The notes: generated by a model from the sequence alone, not told the origin. Counted from the stretch's first letter, positions 51,901-61,227 are shown. The stretch: 64,000 nucleotides of DNA from JAGOUU01 sp964387745 (GCA_964387745.1 CAYLXL010000006.1:1-64000), one strand, 5' to 3'. Program-made: numbers and translations.

Positions 51901-53220
51901 ACCAAGCCTGTGTAATGTAGGTGCACGGTTTAATAAAACCGGATGTTCACGAATAACTTCTTCCAAGATATCCCAAACTTCCGACTCTTCGCGCTCAACC
52001 ATTTTCTTAGCAGCTTTAATAGTCGTAGCAATGCCACGTAATTCTAATTTACTAAATATAAATGGCTTAAATAATTCTAGCGCCATTTTCTTTGGTAGAC
52101 CGCATTGGTGTAACTTCAATGTAGGGCCTACTACGATTACTGAACGACCAGAATAATCAACGCGCTTACCAAGAAGATTTTGTCTAAATCTACCTTGTTT
52201 GCCTTTAATCATATCAGCCAAAGATTTAAGCGGGCGTTTATTAGAACCAGTAATTGCACGACCACGGCGACCGTTATCTAATAATGCATCGACTGATTCT
52301 TGTAACATTCTCTTTTCATTACGAACGATAATGTCTGGAGCATTAAGATCTAACAATCTTTTTAAACGATTATTACGGTTAATAACACGACGGTATAAAT
52401 CATTAAGATCAGACGTAGCAAACCTACCGCCATCTAATGGCACTAAAGGACGTAAATCTGGTGGTAGTACTGGTAATACATCCAAGATCATCCATTCAGG
52501 CTTATTATTAGACTGCACGAAGTTCTCAAGTAGTTTAAGACGCTTACTTAACTTTTTGATTCTGGTTTCTGAATTAGTAGTTGGCAACTCTTCTCTAATC
52601 TTAGTTATTTCATCTGGAACATTGATTTGATTTAATAAATCTCTGACTGCTTCAGCACCCATACGCGCTGTAAACTCATCACCATATTGTTCTACAGCAT
52701 CTAAATACGCTTCATCAGACATCAACTGCCCTTTTTCTAAAGGTGTCATGCCTGGATCAATAACAACAAAGGCTTCAAAATATAGAACTCGCTCTATATC
52801 TCTTAATGTCATATCAAGTAATAGACCTATTCTTGACGGCAAAGATTTTAAAAACCATATATGCGCAACTGGAGAGGCTAATTCGATATGCCCCATGCGA
52901 TCACGTCGAACATTAGATTTGGTAACCTCAACACCGCATTTTTCACAGATAATGCCACGGTGTTTTAATCTTCTATATTTACCACATAAACACTCATAAT
53001 CTTTGACCGGTCCAAAGATTTTTGCACAAAATAAACCATCTCTCTCTGGTTTATAGGTGCGATAGTTTATAGTCTCGGCTTTTTTTACTTCGCCATAAGA
53101 CCATGAACGGATTGTTTCTGGGGAGGTCAAACTAATGCCAATAGAGTTGATCTCTAATTCCTGCCCTTGTGGTTTGAGTACTTTAAGTAGATCTGTCAAG
53201 TTCGAGTTCGCCAAGATCAT
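48976..53220 (-). CDS. rpoC: RNA polymerase beta' subunit
   Basis: 1414 residues. The zinc site CLCGKYRRLKHRGIICEKCGVEV, the Mg2+ motif NADFDGDQMAVH and the second zinc cysteines (CDYSFGICANCYGRD) are present. It follows rpoB after 25 bp. The 118 bp after it hold a small CCGC/GCGG hairpin near 48929 that may trim transcription into rpsL. Confidence 0.99.
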   Translation of the reverse strand: MILANSNLTDLLKVLKPQGQELEINSIGISLTSPETIRSWSYGEVKKAETINYRTYKPERDGLFCAKIFGPVKDYECLCGKYRRLKHRGIICEKCGVEVTKSNVRRDRMGHIELASPVAHIWFLKSLPSRIGLLLDMTLRDIERVLYFEAFVVIDPGMTPLEKGQLMSDEAYLDAVEQYGDEFTARMGAEAVRDLLNQINVPDEITKIREELPTTNSETRIKKLSKRLKLLENFVQSNNKPEWMILDVLPVLPPDLRPLVPLDGGRFATSDLNDLYRRVINRNNRLKRLLDLNAPDIIVRNEKRMLQESVDALLDNGRRGRAITGSNKRPLKSLADMIKGKQGRFRQNLLGKRVDYSGRSVIVVGPTLKLHQCGLPKKMALELFKPFIFSKLELRGIATTIKAAKKMVEREESEVWDILEEVIREHPVLLNRAPTLHRLGIQAFEPVLIEGKAIQLHPLVCAAFNADFDGDQMAVHIPLTTEAQLEARTLMMSSNNILSPANGEPIIVPSQDVVLGLYYMTREKINVLGEGMVFSDTAEVKRAYYNKNASLHAKVKVRIIENGVSSIVDSTVGRAILFDILPKGLPFALVNKTMNKKQISSLINICYRKVGLKETVVFADQLMYTGFEFAKRSGTSIGVDDLVIPDEKADIIAAAEAEVKEIETQYASGLVTNGERYNKVVDIWTVAGDQVAKAMMEKLATDEVKDSKGNMVKQESFNSVYMMADSGARGSAAQIKQLSGMRGLMSKPDGSIMETPITVNFREGLNVLQYFISTHGARKGLSDTALKTANSGYLTRRLVDVAQDVVVMGDDCGTNNGIWVAPLIQGGDVVEPLRERVLGRVLAQDLLDPESNEVFLPVNTLLDENNVEFIEKAGLYKIKVRSPISCDYSFGICANCYGRDLARGHMVNYGEAVGVIAAQSIGEPGTQLTMRTFHIGGAASRATAVNNIQVKADGQIKLHNMKTVQNKVGKNVVVSRSGEVAIIDDYGRERERYRVPYGTIIDKKEGEKVRAGEVVANWEPHTHPIITEVAGKIVLTDMIDGVNMRRQTDEITGLSSIIIIDTKQRGVGGKELRPMIKLVDENGDDLNLPGLTLPAQYFLPVDAILSLEDGSRVEVGDTVARIPQETSKTGDITGGLPRVADLFEARKPKESAILAEISGIVSFGKETKGKRRLVISPKDGSDPYELLIPKWRQVAVFEGEIVEKGEVISEGAANPHDILRLAGTNELANYIINEVQDVYRLQGVKINDKHIEVIIRQMIRKAEVTSSGDSGYIAGELVDISALLESNAKLQDQGKVPAIYEQLLMGITKASLNTDSFISAASFQETTRVLTEAAVTGKRDELRGLKENVMVGRLIPAGTGAAYHQEKRLRAKQLKAKNYKSSHDRPKNVEEVNKVTASEIESALSDALNSSGTS

Positions 53221-53245
53221 TCTCCTAAATATTATCTAATAAACT

Positions 53246-56200
53246 TTAATTACTTTGAGTATCGATATCTATCGCCAATGAACGTATTTCTTTAATCAAT
53301 ACGTTGAATGACTCAGGAATATTAGCATCCATCTTGTGGTTGCCATCGACTATGTTCTTATACATTTTTGTTCTGCCATTAACGTCATCAGACTTAACGG
53401 TTAACATTTCCTGTAATGTATAAGATGCTCCATACGCTTGTAGAGCCCAAACCTCCATCTCACCAAAACGCTGACCACCAAATTGTGCTTTACCACCTAA
53501 CGGTTGTTGCGTAACCAAGCTGTAAGATCCGGTTGAACGCGCATGCATCTTGTCATCAACTAAGTGATTTAATTTTAACATGTACATATAACCAACCGTT
53601 ACTGGTCGATCAAAAGCATCACCTGTACGGCCGTCAAACAGAACAGTTTGGCCACTTGTTGGTAAACCTGATTTAGCCAGCATTTTTTTGATTTCTTCTT
53701 CACTCGCACCATCAAATACTGAAGTAGCCATTGGAACGCCTGCAGATAAATTCGTTGTTAAATCAACAATTTCCTCATCTGATAGGCTGTCAATTTCCAC
53801 TTTTTGACCAGAGCCATCATTATAAATATCATTAAGCGCCGTTTTTAAATCTTTTACACTAGCGTTGTTAATTAACATCTTTTCTAAGTTTAAACCCAGA
53901 GCTTTTGCTGCCCAGCCTAAGTGAGTTTCTAAGACCTGACCAACGTTCATACGTGATGGAACACCTAATGGGTTTAAAACTATATCCACTGGCGTACCAT
54001 CTGCCATATACGGCATATCTTCGATAGGTATAATAGTTGAAATCACACCCTTGTTACCATGGCGACCTGCCATCTTATCACCCGGTTGAATTCTGCGCTT
54101 AACTGCCATGAAAACTTTTACTATCTTTAAGATACCTGGAGATAAATCATCGCCGCTTACTAGTTTTCTACGCTTTTCTTCAAGTAATTCGTCATATCTA
54201 ACACGTTGCTGCATCAATTGACGTTGGGTAGCTTCAAGCTGATCATTGATTTCATCATCTTTGACCACAACTTCGAACCAACGATCTTTTGGCATGCCGT
54301 TTAGATATTCTTCATTCACGACGTTACCAGACTTTAAGCCTGCTGGACCACTATTCGCAGTTTTGCCGATTAACATTTTTGCAACACGTGCAAATAAATC
54401 GCGTTCCAAGATTCTATACTCGTCATTTAAATCTTTTTTGATTTTTTCTAATTCGTATTTCTCTATTTGCAAAGCGCGTTCATCTTTCTCAACAGCGTCA
54501 CGAGTAAATATTTGTACATTAATTACTGTACCGCTCATACCTGTTGGCACACGTAAAGAAGTATCTTTTACGTCCGATGCTTTTTCACCAAAGATTGCTC
54601 TTAATAATTTCTCTTCAGGGGTTAGCTGAGTTTCACCTTTAGGGGTAACTTTACCGACTAAGATATCACCAGCTTGTACTTCAGCACCAATATAAACAAT
54701 ACCTGCATCATCAAGCTTAGATAAGCTAGATTCGCTTACGTTAGGAATATCTGCAGTAATTTCTTCTACGCCTAATTTAGTGTCACGAGAGATACAGGTC
54801 AATTCTTCTATATGAATAGATGTAAAGCGATCCTGTTGTGCTACACGCTCAGAAATTAAAATCGAATCCTCAAAGTTATAACCATTCCATGGCATGAAAG
54901 CCACAAGCAGGTTTTGGCCTAAAGCTAATTCGCCCATATCTGTCGATGGACCGTCTGCAATAATTGTTCCCTTATGGATTACAGTACCAGCTTCTACTAA
55001 AGGTTTTTGATTAATACAAGTATTATGATTAGATCTGGTGTACTTAATAAGGTTATAGATGTCAACACCAGCTTCACCAGCTGTTGTTTCTTCATCATTA
55101 ACTTTGACAACGATTCTTGATGCATCTACTGAATCAACAATACCACCACGCTTAGCGACGATAGCGACACCTGAATCACGAGCAACAGTACGTTCCATTC
55201 CTGTACCTACTAGTGGCTTTTCAGCACACATCAATGGTACTGCCTGACGTTGCATGTTTGAACCCATTAACGCACGGTTAGCATCATCATGCTCTAAGAA
55301 TGGTATTAACGAAGCAGCCACAGATACAATCTGTCTCGGCGACACATCCATAAAGTCAATCTTATCTGGCGTCGTTAAGGTAAATTCATTTAAATGGCGG
55401 CATGGTACCAAGTCATCTGTAAATTCTAAATTTTCATTTAGATTAATATTAGCCTGTGCAATATGATGATTGCCTTCTTCAATAGCTGACAAATACACGA
55501 CTTCATCAGTTACTCTATTATTAACTACGCGACGAACTGGCGTTTCAATAAACCCATATTCATTAATTCTCGCATAAATAGCTAAAGAGTTGATCAAACC
55601 AATATTCGGTCCCTCTGGTGTTTCAATCGGGCAAACACGACCATAGTGAGTATTATGTACGTCGCGAACCTCAAAACCAGCACGTTCTCTTGTCAAACCA
55701 CCGGGCCCTAGAGCTGATACACGTCTTTTGTGTGTAATTTCAGACAATGGATTATTTTGGTCCATGAACTGAGATAATTGACTTGAGCCAAAGAACTCTT
55801 TAATCGCTGCTGAGACAGGCTTAGCATTGATTAGATCTTGTGGCATTAGATTTTCAGAGTCAGCAACGCTTAATCTTTCACGTACTGCGCGCTCTACTCT
55901 AACTAAACCAATTCTAAATTGGTTTTCAGTCATCTCACCAACGCTTCTTACACGTCTATTACCTAAGTGATCGATATCATCAACTTGACCATTACCATCT
56001 CTGATAGCTATTAATACTTTAATAACGTCAATAATATCTTGTTTAGATAAAACCCCAGGGCCAGTAATCTCTTCTCGACCTACACGACGATTGTATTTCA
56101 TTCTACCAACAGCAGATAAATCATATCTTTCTTCGCTAAAGAATAATGATTCAAATAAAGCTTCTGCAGCGTCTTTAGTTGGTGGTTCACCTGGACGCAT

Positions 56201-57346
56201 CATACGATAAATTTCAACCAATGCGTCTAATTGCGTTCTTGTGCTATCTACACGCAATGTTTCAGATATGTAAGCACCTTTATCTAAATCATTAGTGTAA
56301 AGAACTTTAATTTGAGTGATACCTGAGCCAACAATAAGACTCAACAAATCCATCGTAATTTTTGCATTAGATTCTGCCAAAAGCTCACCTGTTTGTGGGT
56401 GAATGATGTCTGTTGATAATGTCTGTTCTAATAAATACTCGCTTGGTACAACTAAACTAGTTATACCAGCATTTTTAATTTTTCTGATGTGAGCAAATGT
56501 TATGTGTCTACCAGCTTCAATAATGACATTACCGTCTTTATCTTTAATATCTGAATAAGCAGTTTCACCACGTAATCTTTCAGGAATTACATCTAATACA
56601 AACTGACTGCCTTGAATGTTAATTACATTGCTAGCAAAGAAGATATCTAAGATCTCTTCTTGTGACAAACCTAAAGCACGTAAGATAACACTTACAGGTA
56701 ACTTGCGACGTCTATCGATTCTTACATAAATATTTTCTTTAGGGTCAAATTCGAAATCTAACCAAGACCCCCTGTATGGGATAATACGCGCAGAATAAAG
56801 CTTTTTACCTGAAGTATGGGTTTTGCCTTTGTCATGTTCAAAGAACACACCAGGAGATCTGTGTAACTGGGATACAATAACTCTTTCAATACCGTTAATA
56901 ACAAACGAACCTGTATCGGTCATTAATGGTAATTCACCCATGTAAACTTCTTGTTCACGGATGTCTTTAACAATTTGTTTATCTTCTACAGAACCTTCTT
57001 CTAATAATACTAATCTAATTTTGACACGAAGAGGAGCTGCATAAGTAGTACCACGAATACGACATTCATTAACATCGAATGTAGGGGTACCTAATTTGTA
57101 GCCAACATATTCTAAGATTGCGAGCCCTGAATAGCTTTTAATAGGAAATAAAGATTTAAATGCTGCTTCTAAACCTGAATCAGCACCATTTTTACTATAA
57201 AGAAAGTTTTGATATGACTCAGTTTGAACATTCAATAATGGTGGTACATCAAAAACTGAAGGTAATTTACTAAAATCCTTGCGAAAACGTTTTTTAATAA
57301 AACGCGCAGGGTTAGCAGATTGAGCAATTTTACTAGTAGATGTCAT
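53246..57346 (-). CDS. rpoB: RNA polymerase beta subunit
   Basis: 1366 residues. The rifampicin cluster reads FFGSSQLSQFMDQNNPLSEITHKRRVSALGPGG, with none of the common resistance substitutions. Fork-loop and C-terminal clamp motifs (GGQRFGEMEVWALQAYGA) are intact. Confidence 0.99.
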   Translation of the reverse strand: MTSTSKIAQSANPARFIKKRFRKDFSKLPSVFDVPPLLNVQTESYQNFLYSKNGADSGLEAAFKSLFPIKSYSGLAILEYVGYKLGTPTFDVNECRIRGTTYAAPLRVKIRLVLLEEGSVEDKQIVKDIREQEVYMGELPLMTDTGSFVINGIERVIVSQLHRSPGVFFEHDKGKTHTSGKKLYSARIIPYRGSWLDFEFDPKENIYVRIDRRRKLPVSVILRALGLSQEEILDIFFASNVINIQGSQFVLDVIPERLRGETAYSDIKDKDGNVIIEAGRHITFAHIRKIKNAGITSLVVPSEYLLEQTLSTDIIHPQTGELLAESNAKITMDLLSLIVGSGITQIKVLYTNDLDKGAYISETLRVDSTRTQLDALVEIYRMMRPGEPPTKDAAEALFESLFFSEERYDLSAVGRMKYNRRVGREEITGPGVLSKQDIIDVIKVLIAIRDGNGQVDDIDHLGNRRVRSVGEMTENQFRIGLVRVERAVRERLSVADSENLMPQDLINAKPVSAAIKEFFGSSQLSQFMDQNNPLSEITHKRRVSALGPGGLTRERAGFEVRDVHNTHYGRVCPIETPEGPNIGLINSLAIYARINEYGFIETPVRRVVNNRVTDEVVYLSAIEEGNHHIAQANINLNENLEFTDDLVPCRHLNEFTLTTPDKIDFMDVSPRQIVSVAASLIPFLEHDDANRALMGSNMQRQAVPLMCAEKPLVGTGMERTVARDSGVAIVAKRGGIVDSVDASRIVVKVNDEETTAGEAGVDIYNLIKYTRSNHNTCINQKPLVEAGTVIHKGTIIADGPSTDMGELALGQNLLVAFMPWNGYNFEDSILISERVAQQDRFTSIHIEELTCISRDTKLGVEEITADIPNVSESSLSKLDDAGIVYIGAEVQAGDILVGKVTPKGETQLTPEEKLLRAIFGEKASDVKDTSLRVPTGMSGTVINVQIFTRDAVEKDERALQIEKYELEKIKKDLNDEYRILERDLFARVAKMLIGKTANSGPAGLKSGNVVNEEYLNGMPKDRWFEVVVKDDEINDQLEATQRQLMQQRVRYDELLEEKRRKLVSGDDLSPGILKIVKVFMAVKRRIQPGDKMAGRHGNKGVISTIIPIEDMPYMADGTPVDIVLNPLGVPSRMNVGQVLETHLGWAAKALGLNLEKMLINNASVKDLKTALNDIYNDGSGQKVEIDSLSDEEIVDLTTNLSAGVPMATSVFDGASEEEIKKMLAKSGLPTSGQTVLFDGRTGDAFDRPVTVGYMYMLKLNHLVDDKMHARSTGSYSLVTQQPLGGKAQFGGQRFGEMEVWALQAYGASYTLQEMLTVKSDDVNGRTKMYKNIVDGNHKMDANIPESFNVLIKEIRSLAIDIDTQSN

Positions 57347-57377
57347 GCACTTTCCTCAAAAGTAATTGTTATACAAT

Positions 57378-57405
57378 CATCGAATATAAAACATCGAATA
57401 TAAAA
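57378..57405. repeat. 14-bp tandem duplication upstream of rpoB
   Basis: CATCGAATATAAAA at 57378-57391 is repeated exactly at 57392-57405, in the rplL-rpoB spacer. Confidence 0.85.
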
Positions 57406-57406
57406 T

Positions 57407-57453
57407 AACGTCATCAGAAGTATTTCACTCTTAGAGTGACTCCTGATGACGTT
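57407..57453 (-). promoter_or_regulatory. Long hairpin between rplL and rpoB (RNase III-type site)
   Basis: AACGTCATCAG (57407-57417) pairs with CTGATGACGTT (57443-57453), and an inner CACTC/GAGTG stem caps it. E. coli has an RNase III processing hairpin at the same place; structure and position support the same role here. Confidence 0.75.
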
Positions 57454-57468
57454 ATCGGTGTGTTAAGA

Positions 57469-57843
57469 TTACTTAACTTCAGCAGCAGCGCCTGATTCTT
57501 CAAGTAGTTTCTTGATTTTAGCAGCTTCGTCTTTATTAACACCTTCTTTGATAACAGCAGGAGAGCTTTCAACAAGATCTTTAGCTTCTTTTAAGCCTAG
57601 ACCAGTGATTTCTCTTACTACTTTAATAACAGCTACTTTATTAGCACCAAAGCTTGTCATATGTACGTCAAACTCGGTTTTCTCTTCAGCAGCTACAGCA
57701 ACGCCACCAGTAGCCGCAGCCACAGCAACAGGTGCTGCCGCAGATACGTTGAATTTAACTTCCATTGCTTCAACTAGTTCAACAACTTCCATTACGCTCA
57801 TTGATGCGATTGCATTTAATATATCGTCTTTACTTAAGGCCAT
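57469..57843 (-). CDS. rplL: 50S ribosomal protein L7/L12
   Basis: 124 residues. An N-terminal dimerisation helix, an Ala/Val-rich hinge (about 35-52) and a factor-binding C-domain (EKTEFDVHMTSFGANKVAVIKVVREITGLGLKEAKDLVE) are seen. It forms the stalk with L10. Confidence 0.98.
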   Translation of the reverse strand: MALSKDDILNAIASMSVMEVVELVEAMEVKFNVSAAAPVAVAAATGGVAVAAEEKTEFDVHMTSFGANKVAVIKVVREITGLGLKEAKDLVESSPAVIKEGVNKDEAAKIKKLLEESGAAAEVK

Positions 57844-57891
57844 GATTTTACTCCTAACAATTTTTAATCACTAAAGCTAATTTGTTTAATC

Positions 57892-58419
57892 TTACTGAGC
57901 TTTCTTTTGTTCTGCTACAGCATTGATTACGCGAACAACTTTCGCATACGTTTCAGCAAATGTACGTACTAATTTACTTACAGGTGCTTGTGTCACTGAT
58001 GCCAACTGACCTAAAGCCTGTTGTTTAGTAGGTAAGGAAGCAATTCTATCTAAAGCATCGCCGCCATACATTTGTCCACCAACTGATAAAACCTTTACTT
58101 CAAGACGGCTGTTGTCTTTAGCAAATGCTTTCATCAATCTGGCTGGAGCACCAGGATCATCTTTACAAAAGCCCAATAGCATTGGTCCTCTAAGCGCATC
58201 TGTCATGCACTCAAATTTCGTTCCGGCTACTGCGCGTCTAGCTAACGTGTTGCGCACGACCATGAGTTCAACACCCTCAGCACGTGCTTTTTTTCTAAGA
58301 TCGGTTACTTGATTACCAGCAAGACCATTATAATCCACACCTACAGCAGATACGGAATCATTAGCATACTGAGCAACTTTAGCAACTATCTCTTTTTTAT
58401 CATTTAGTCTTAAGACCAC
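57892..58419 (-). CDS. rplJ: 50S ribosomal protein L10
   Basis: 175 residues, begun by GTG with GGAGG six bases upstream. LNDKKEIVAKVAQYANDSVSAVGVDYNGL and VVRNTLARRAV are conserved. It binds L7/L12 dimers and, through the leader at 58575-58695, probably represses its own translation. Confidence 0.98.
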   Translation of the reverse strand: MVLRLNDKKEIVAKVAQYANDSVSAVGVDYNGLAGNQVTDLRKKARAEGVELMVVRNTLARRAVAGTKFECMTDALRGPMLLGFCKDDPGAPARLMKAFAKDNSRLEVKVLSVGGQMYGGDALDRIASLPTKQQALGQLASVTQAPVSKLVRTFAETYAKVVRVINAVAEQKKAQ

Positions 58420-58574
58420 TAAACACCTCCAATTGTAATTATTTTACAAAACTACATAAACATAATTGCCATTTATGATAGTCTCGTAGGCTTATAGTTT
58501 ATGGTTCTAAGTCCACAGTTTATACGGGCGCCACTATATTCTATTTGCTTTTTAGTATATTTTTTATAATATAC

Positions 58575-58695
58575 AAGCAGTTAGTATTTAGTTTCACACC
58601 ATCTGCGTCGGCCGTTTAACCATTATAAGATAAACATTTAAATATATTTCTATATGCCCACGGTCTTTGACGATGCCTAAATATTAGGCAACTCC
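58575..58695 (-). promoter_or_regulatory. L10 leader (autoregulatory mRNA element)
   Basis: On the minus strand GGAGTTGCCTAATATTTAGG, then CATCGTCAAAGACCGTGGG and GACGCAGATGGTG, match the E. coli rplJ leader core (GGAG, GCC/GGC hairpin, CGTCGAAGACCGCAGG, GACGG). The L10-L7/L12 complex binds this kink-turn structure to limit rplJL translation. Confidence 0.8.
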
Positions 58696-58707
58696 AAATT
58701 CTTAACA

Positions 58708-58737
58708 GTGCTGCCCCATGTAGGACACGAGCAGCAC
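58708..58737 (-). terminator. Hairpin between rplA and the L10 leader
   Basis: GTGCTGC (58708-58714) pairs with GCAGCAC (58731-58737). No proper U-run follows on the minus strand, so it is more likely an attenuator or processing stem than a full terminator. Confidence 0.4.
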
Positions 58738-58803
58738 ACAAAAACTATAGATTGTATAGCAAATTGCTTATTAAATCTATGGTAATGTATTATTTTAATA
58801 ATA

Positions 58804-59538
58804 TTATAACGACAGGCTAGATTGATCGACAGTCACACCTGGGCCCATAGTAGATGAAAGGGTAATCTTTTTAAAATAAACACCTTTTGCATTACTTGGC
58901 TTAGCTTTCTTCAATGCTTCTATTAAAGCACCTAGATTTTCTTTTAAAGCATTTGCTTCAAAACTTACTTTACCAATCGTAGAATGTACTATACCTGCCT
59001 TATCAGTTCTGTATTGTACTTGTCCGCCTTTAGCGTTCTTAACCGCAGTTTCAACGTCCATAGTAACTGTACCGACTTTTGGGTTCGGCATAAGTCCTCT
59101 TGGACCTAAAACCTGACCTAGTTGACCCACAATACGCATAGCATCAGGAGTAGCAATCACTATGTCAAAGTTCATGTTACCAGCTTTTATATCTTCAGCT
59201 AGATCTTCAAAGCCCACTATGTCAGCACCTGCAGCTTTTGCTTTATCTGCGTTAGGACCTTGAGCAAACACCGCTACTTTAACAGTTTTACCGGTACCAT
59301 TAGGTAATACTAAAGCGCCACGAACTACTTGATCAGATTTGCGAGAATCAATACCTAATTTAATAGCCACATCGAATGATTCATTAAATTTAGTTTTTGA
59401 ATCATTAGCAACTTTTTTTATAATCTCAATAGTCTTATCAAGAGCGTATGTTTTACCCGCTTCAACATGTTCAGCAAACATTTTTCTGCGCTTACTTAAG
59501 TTAGAAGCAACTTTTTGATTTTTATTTGATGTACTCAT
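58804..59538 (-). CDS. rplA: 50S ribosomal protein L1
   Basis: 244 residues, about ten longer than usual at the N-terminus. PNGTGKTVKVAVFAQG, GQVLGPRGLMPNPKVGTVT and GGQVQYRTDKAGIVHSTIGKVSF are diagnostic. It overlaps the rplK stop by one base. Confidence 0.98.
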   Translation of the reverse strand: MSTSNKNQKVASNLSKRRKMFAEHVEAGKTYALDKTIEIIKKVANDSKTKFNESFDVAIKLGIDSRKSDQVVRGALVLPNGTGKTVKVAVFAQGPNADKAKAAGADIVGFEDLAEDIKAGNMNFDIVIATPDAMRIVGQLGQVLGPRGLMPNPKVGTVTMDVETAVKNAKGGQVQYRTDKAGIVHSTIGKVSFEANALKENLGALIEALKKAKPSNAKGVYFKKITLSSTMGPGVTVDQSSLSL

Positions 59539-59972
59539 TATTCAACGCCCTCAACAGTTATACCCATACTACGAGCACTACCAGCAATTGTTCTAACCGC
59601 TGCGTCTAAACTAGCTGCAGTTAAGTCTTCTTGTTTAAGTTTTGCGATCTCTTCAAGTTGAGCGCGAGTTACTTTGCCCACTTTATCAGTATTAGGTTTA
59701 CCACTACCTTTCTGCACGCCAGAAGCTTTCTTAAGCAAATGTGATGCAGGTGGTGTTTTTAGGATAAATGTAAAACTGCGATCACTGTAGACTGTAATAA
59801 TTACAGGAATCGGCATGCCTTTTTCAAGATTTTGAGTTTGTGCGTTAAACGCTTTACAAAACTCCATGATGTTAACACCATGCTGACCTAATGCTGGACC
59901 GATTGGTGGACTCGGGTTTGCAGCACCAGCTGCTACCTGTAGCTTAATATAAGCATCAATTTTTTTAGCCAT
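59538..59972 (-). CDS. rplK: 50S ribosomal protein L11
   Basis: 144 residues: IKLQVAAGAANPSPPIGPALGQHGVNIMEFCKAFNAQT and the rRNA-binding C-domain ending TIAGSARSMGITVEG. It forms the GTPase-associated centre. Confidence 0.98.
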   Translation of the reverse strand: MAKKIDAYIKLQVAAGAANPSPPIGPALGQHGVNIMEFCKAFNAQTQNLEKGMPIPVIITVYSDRSFTFILKTPPASHLLKKASGVQKGSGKPNTDKVGKVTRAQLEEIAKLKQEDLTAASLDAAVRTIAGSARSMGITVEGVE

Positions 59973-60031
59973 TGTTATGTACTCACTTCTATGGGTTTAA
60001 CGCTATTGATTTTACAACTCCACGCAGGTCT

Positions 60032-60148
60032 CGTTATTCCGAGTTTTTGCTTGGAATCTCACACAAAATCTTTTAGCTTCCCTTGTTATTAACATTAAAT
60101 CATTATTTGTTATTTATTCTGAGATTCCTCGCAAAGCTCGGAATGACA
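60032..60148. repeat. Dispersed inverted repeat within rplK-nusG spacer
   Basis: The left arm starting GTTATTCCGAGTTTTTGC (about 60033) is inverted at the right arm (GAGATTCCTCGCAAAGCTCG, 60121-60140), with about 57 nt between arms. The right arm matches 28859-28879. It lies inside the transcribed super-locus. Confidence 0.65.
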
Positions 60149-60158
60149 AAACAAGTAA

Positions 60159-60695
60159 TTAAATAATCTTTTCTACTTGACCAAACTCCAATTCAACTGG
60201 CGTTGAACGCCCGAAGATTGAAACTGCCACACGTAATCTGTTTTTCTCGTAATTAACGTCTTCCACCACGCCATTGAAATCAGCAAATGGTCCATCATTC
60301 ACACGAATGACCTCTCCAGCCTCAAACAATACTTTTGGTCTTGGGGAATCAACTCCCTCTTGCACACGTTTTAATATTTTGTTTAATTCTTTTTCACTAA
60401 TCGGAGCCGGTTTATCGGCTTTGCCACCAATAAAACCAATAACTTTCGGGACTTCACAAATTAAATGCCATAAGTCATCATCTAGATCGACTTCTAATAG
60501 CACGTAGCCAGGAAAGAATTTGCGCTCACTTTTACGCTTTTGACCAGCCTTCATTTCCATAACCTCTTCGGTAGGAACTAAGATTTCACCAAAACGCTCT
60601 TCAAGCTTTTTAACAGCGATCCTTTCTTCAAGCAGCTTCTTTACTGCAAGCTCTTGACCTGAATAAACTTGTAATATATACCATTGCATTGGCAT
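60159..60695 (-). CDS. nusG: Transcription antitermination protein NusG
   Basis: 178 residues. NGN domain (MQWYILQVYSGQELAVKKLLEERI...RKFFPGYVLLEVDLDD) and C-terminal KOW domain (FEAGEVIRVNDGPFADFNGVVEDVNYEKNRLRVAVSIFGR). It links RNA polymerase to ribosomes or Rho. It starts 3 bp after the secE stop. Confidence 0.98.
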   Translation of the reverse strand: MPMQWYILQVYSGQELAVKKLLEERIAVKKLEERFGEILVPTEEVMEMKAGQKRKSERKFFPGYVLLEVDLDDDLWHLICEVPKVIGFIGGKADKPAPISEKELNKILKRVQEGVDSPRPKVLFEAGEVIRVNDGPFADFNGVVEDVNYEKNRLRVAVSIFGRSTPVELEFGQVEKII

Positions 60696-60698
60696 GTG

Positions 60699-61043
60699 TT
60701 ATACCTCTTGCCCAGTTATCCACGCCATTATTTTAAATAACAACGTATCGATACCCCAAAAAACTATCGACATTATTAAAACCATTATCATCACTACTAT
60801 TGTCGCCTGCACGGTCTCTTGCCTTGTTGGCCAAATAACCTTTCTGGCTTCATTTTTCGCGCCTATAACAAATGCCCAAGCTTGTTTACCATAAACAGTC
60901 GTACTAGCCACAAAAGTAGCAAGCATAAAAGATAGCACAACAGTAACTATTCTTACGAAATAAGGTATTTGTTCTGCATATCCGGAGGCAATACCCAATA
61001 TTAGAATGGCACCGGCTACGGTCCACTTAATATAATCGTTCAT
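60699..61043 (-). CDS. secE: Protein translocase subunit SecE
   Basis: 114 residues with three membrane segments, as in most Gammaproteobacteria. The conserved cytosolic EARKVIWPTRQETVQATIVVM lies before the last helix, which clamps SecY. Confidence 0.97.
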   Translation of the reverse strand: MNDYIKWTVAGAILILGIASGYAEQIPYFVRIVTVVLSFMLATFVASTTVYGKQAWAFVIGAKNEARKVIWPTRQETVQATIVVMIMVLIMSIVFWGIDTLLFKIMAWITGQEV

Positions 61044-61151
61044 GGGACAACCTTAACTTTGTTTTAAACACTTTAGTATAATAAGTAACTTAACTTAATG
61101 ATTCGATACCAAGTTATTGATTTATTTATTAAGTAAGTAGTAAGTTATTGA

Positions 61152-61227
61152 TGGCAGGCCAGGAGGGTCTCGAACCCACAACCTGCGGTTTTGGAGACCG
61201 CCACTCTGCCAATTGAGCTACTGGCCT
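61152..61227 (-). tRNA. tRNA-Trp (anticodon CCA)
   Basis: The acceptor stem AGGCCAG/CTGGCCT, an anticodon arm with CTCCAAA, and a T-arm with GGTTCGAGACC are all complete, and CCA is encoded. The precursor flanks AGTTATTGAT (before) and ATCAATAACT (after) can pair over 10 bp and extend the acceptor stem. Confidence 0.97.

Larger units (their letters stand above)
58420..58803. other. rplA-rplJ spacer with leader elements
   Basis: No gene lies here. The spacer holds the L10 leader (58575-58695) and, upstream of it in transcription, the GTGCTGC/GCAGCAC hairpin (58708-58737). Confidence 0.7.

Noticed and set aside
48438..57346. Rifampicin or streptomycin resistance alleles in rpoB and rpsL
   Set aside because: The rifampicin cluster and both S12 lysine positions carry the usual susceptible residues.
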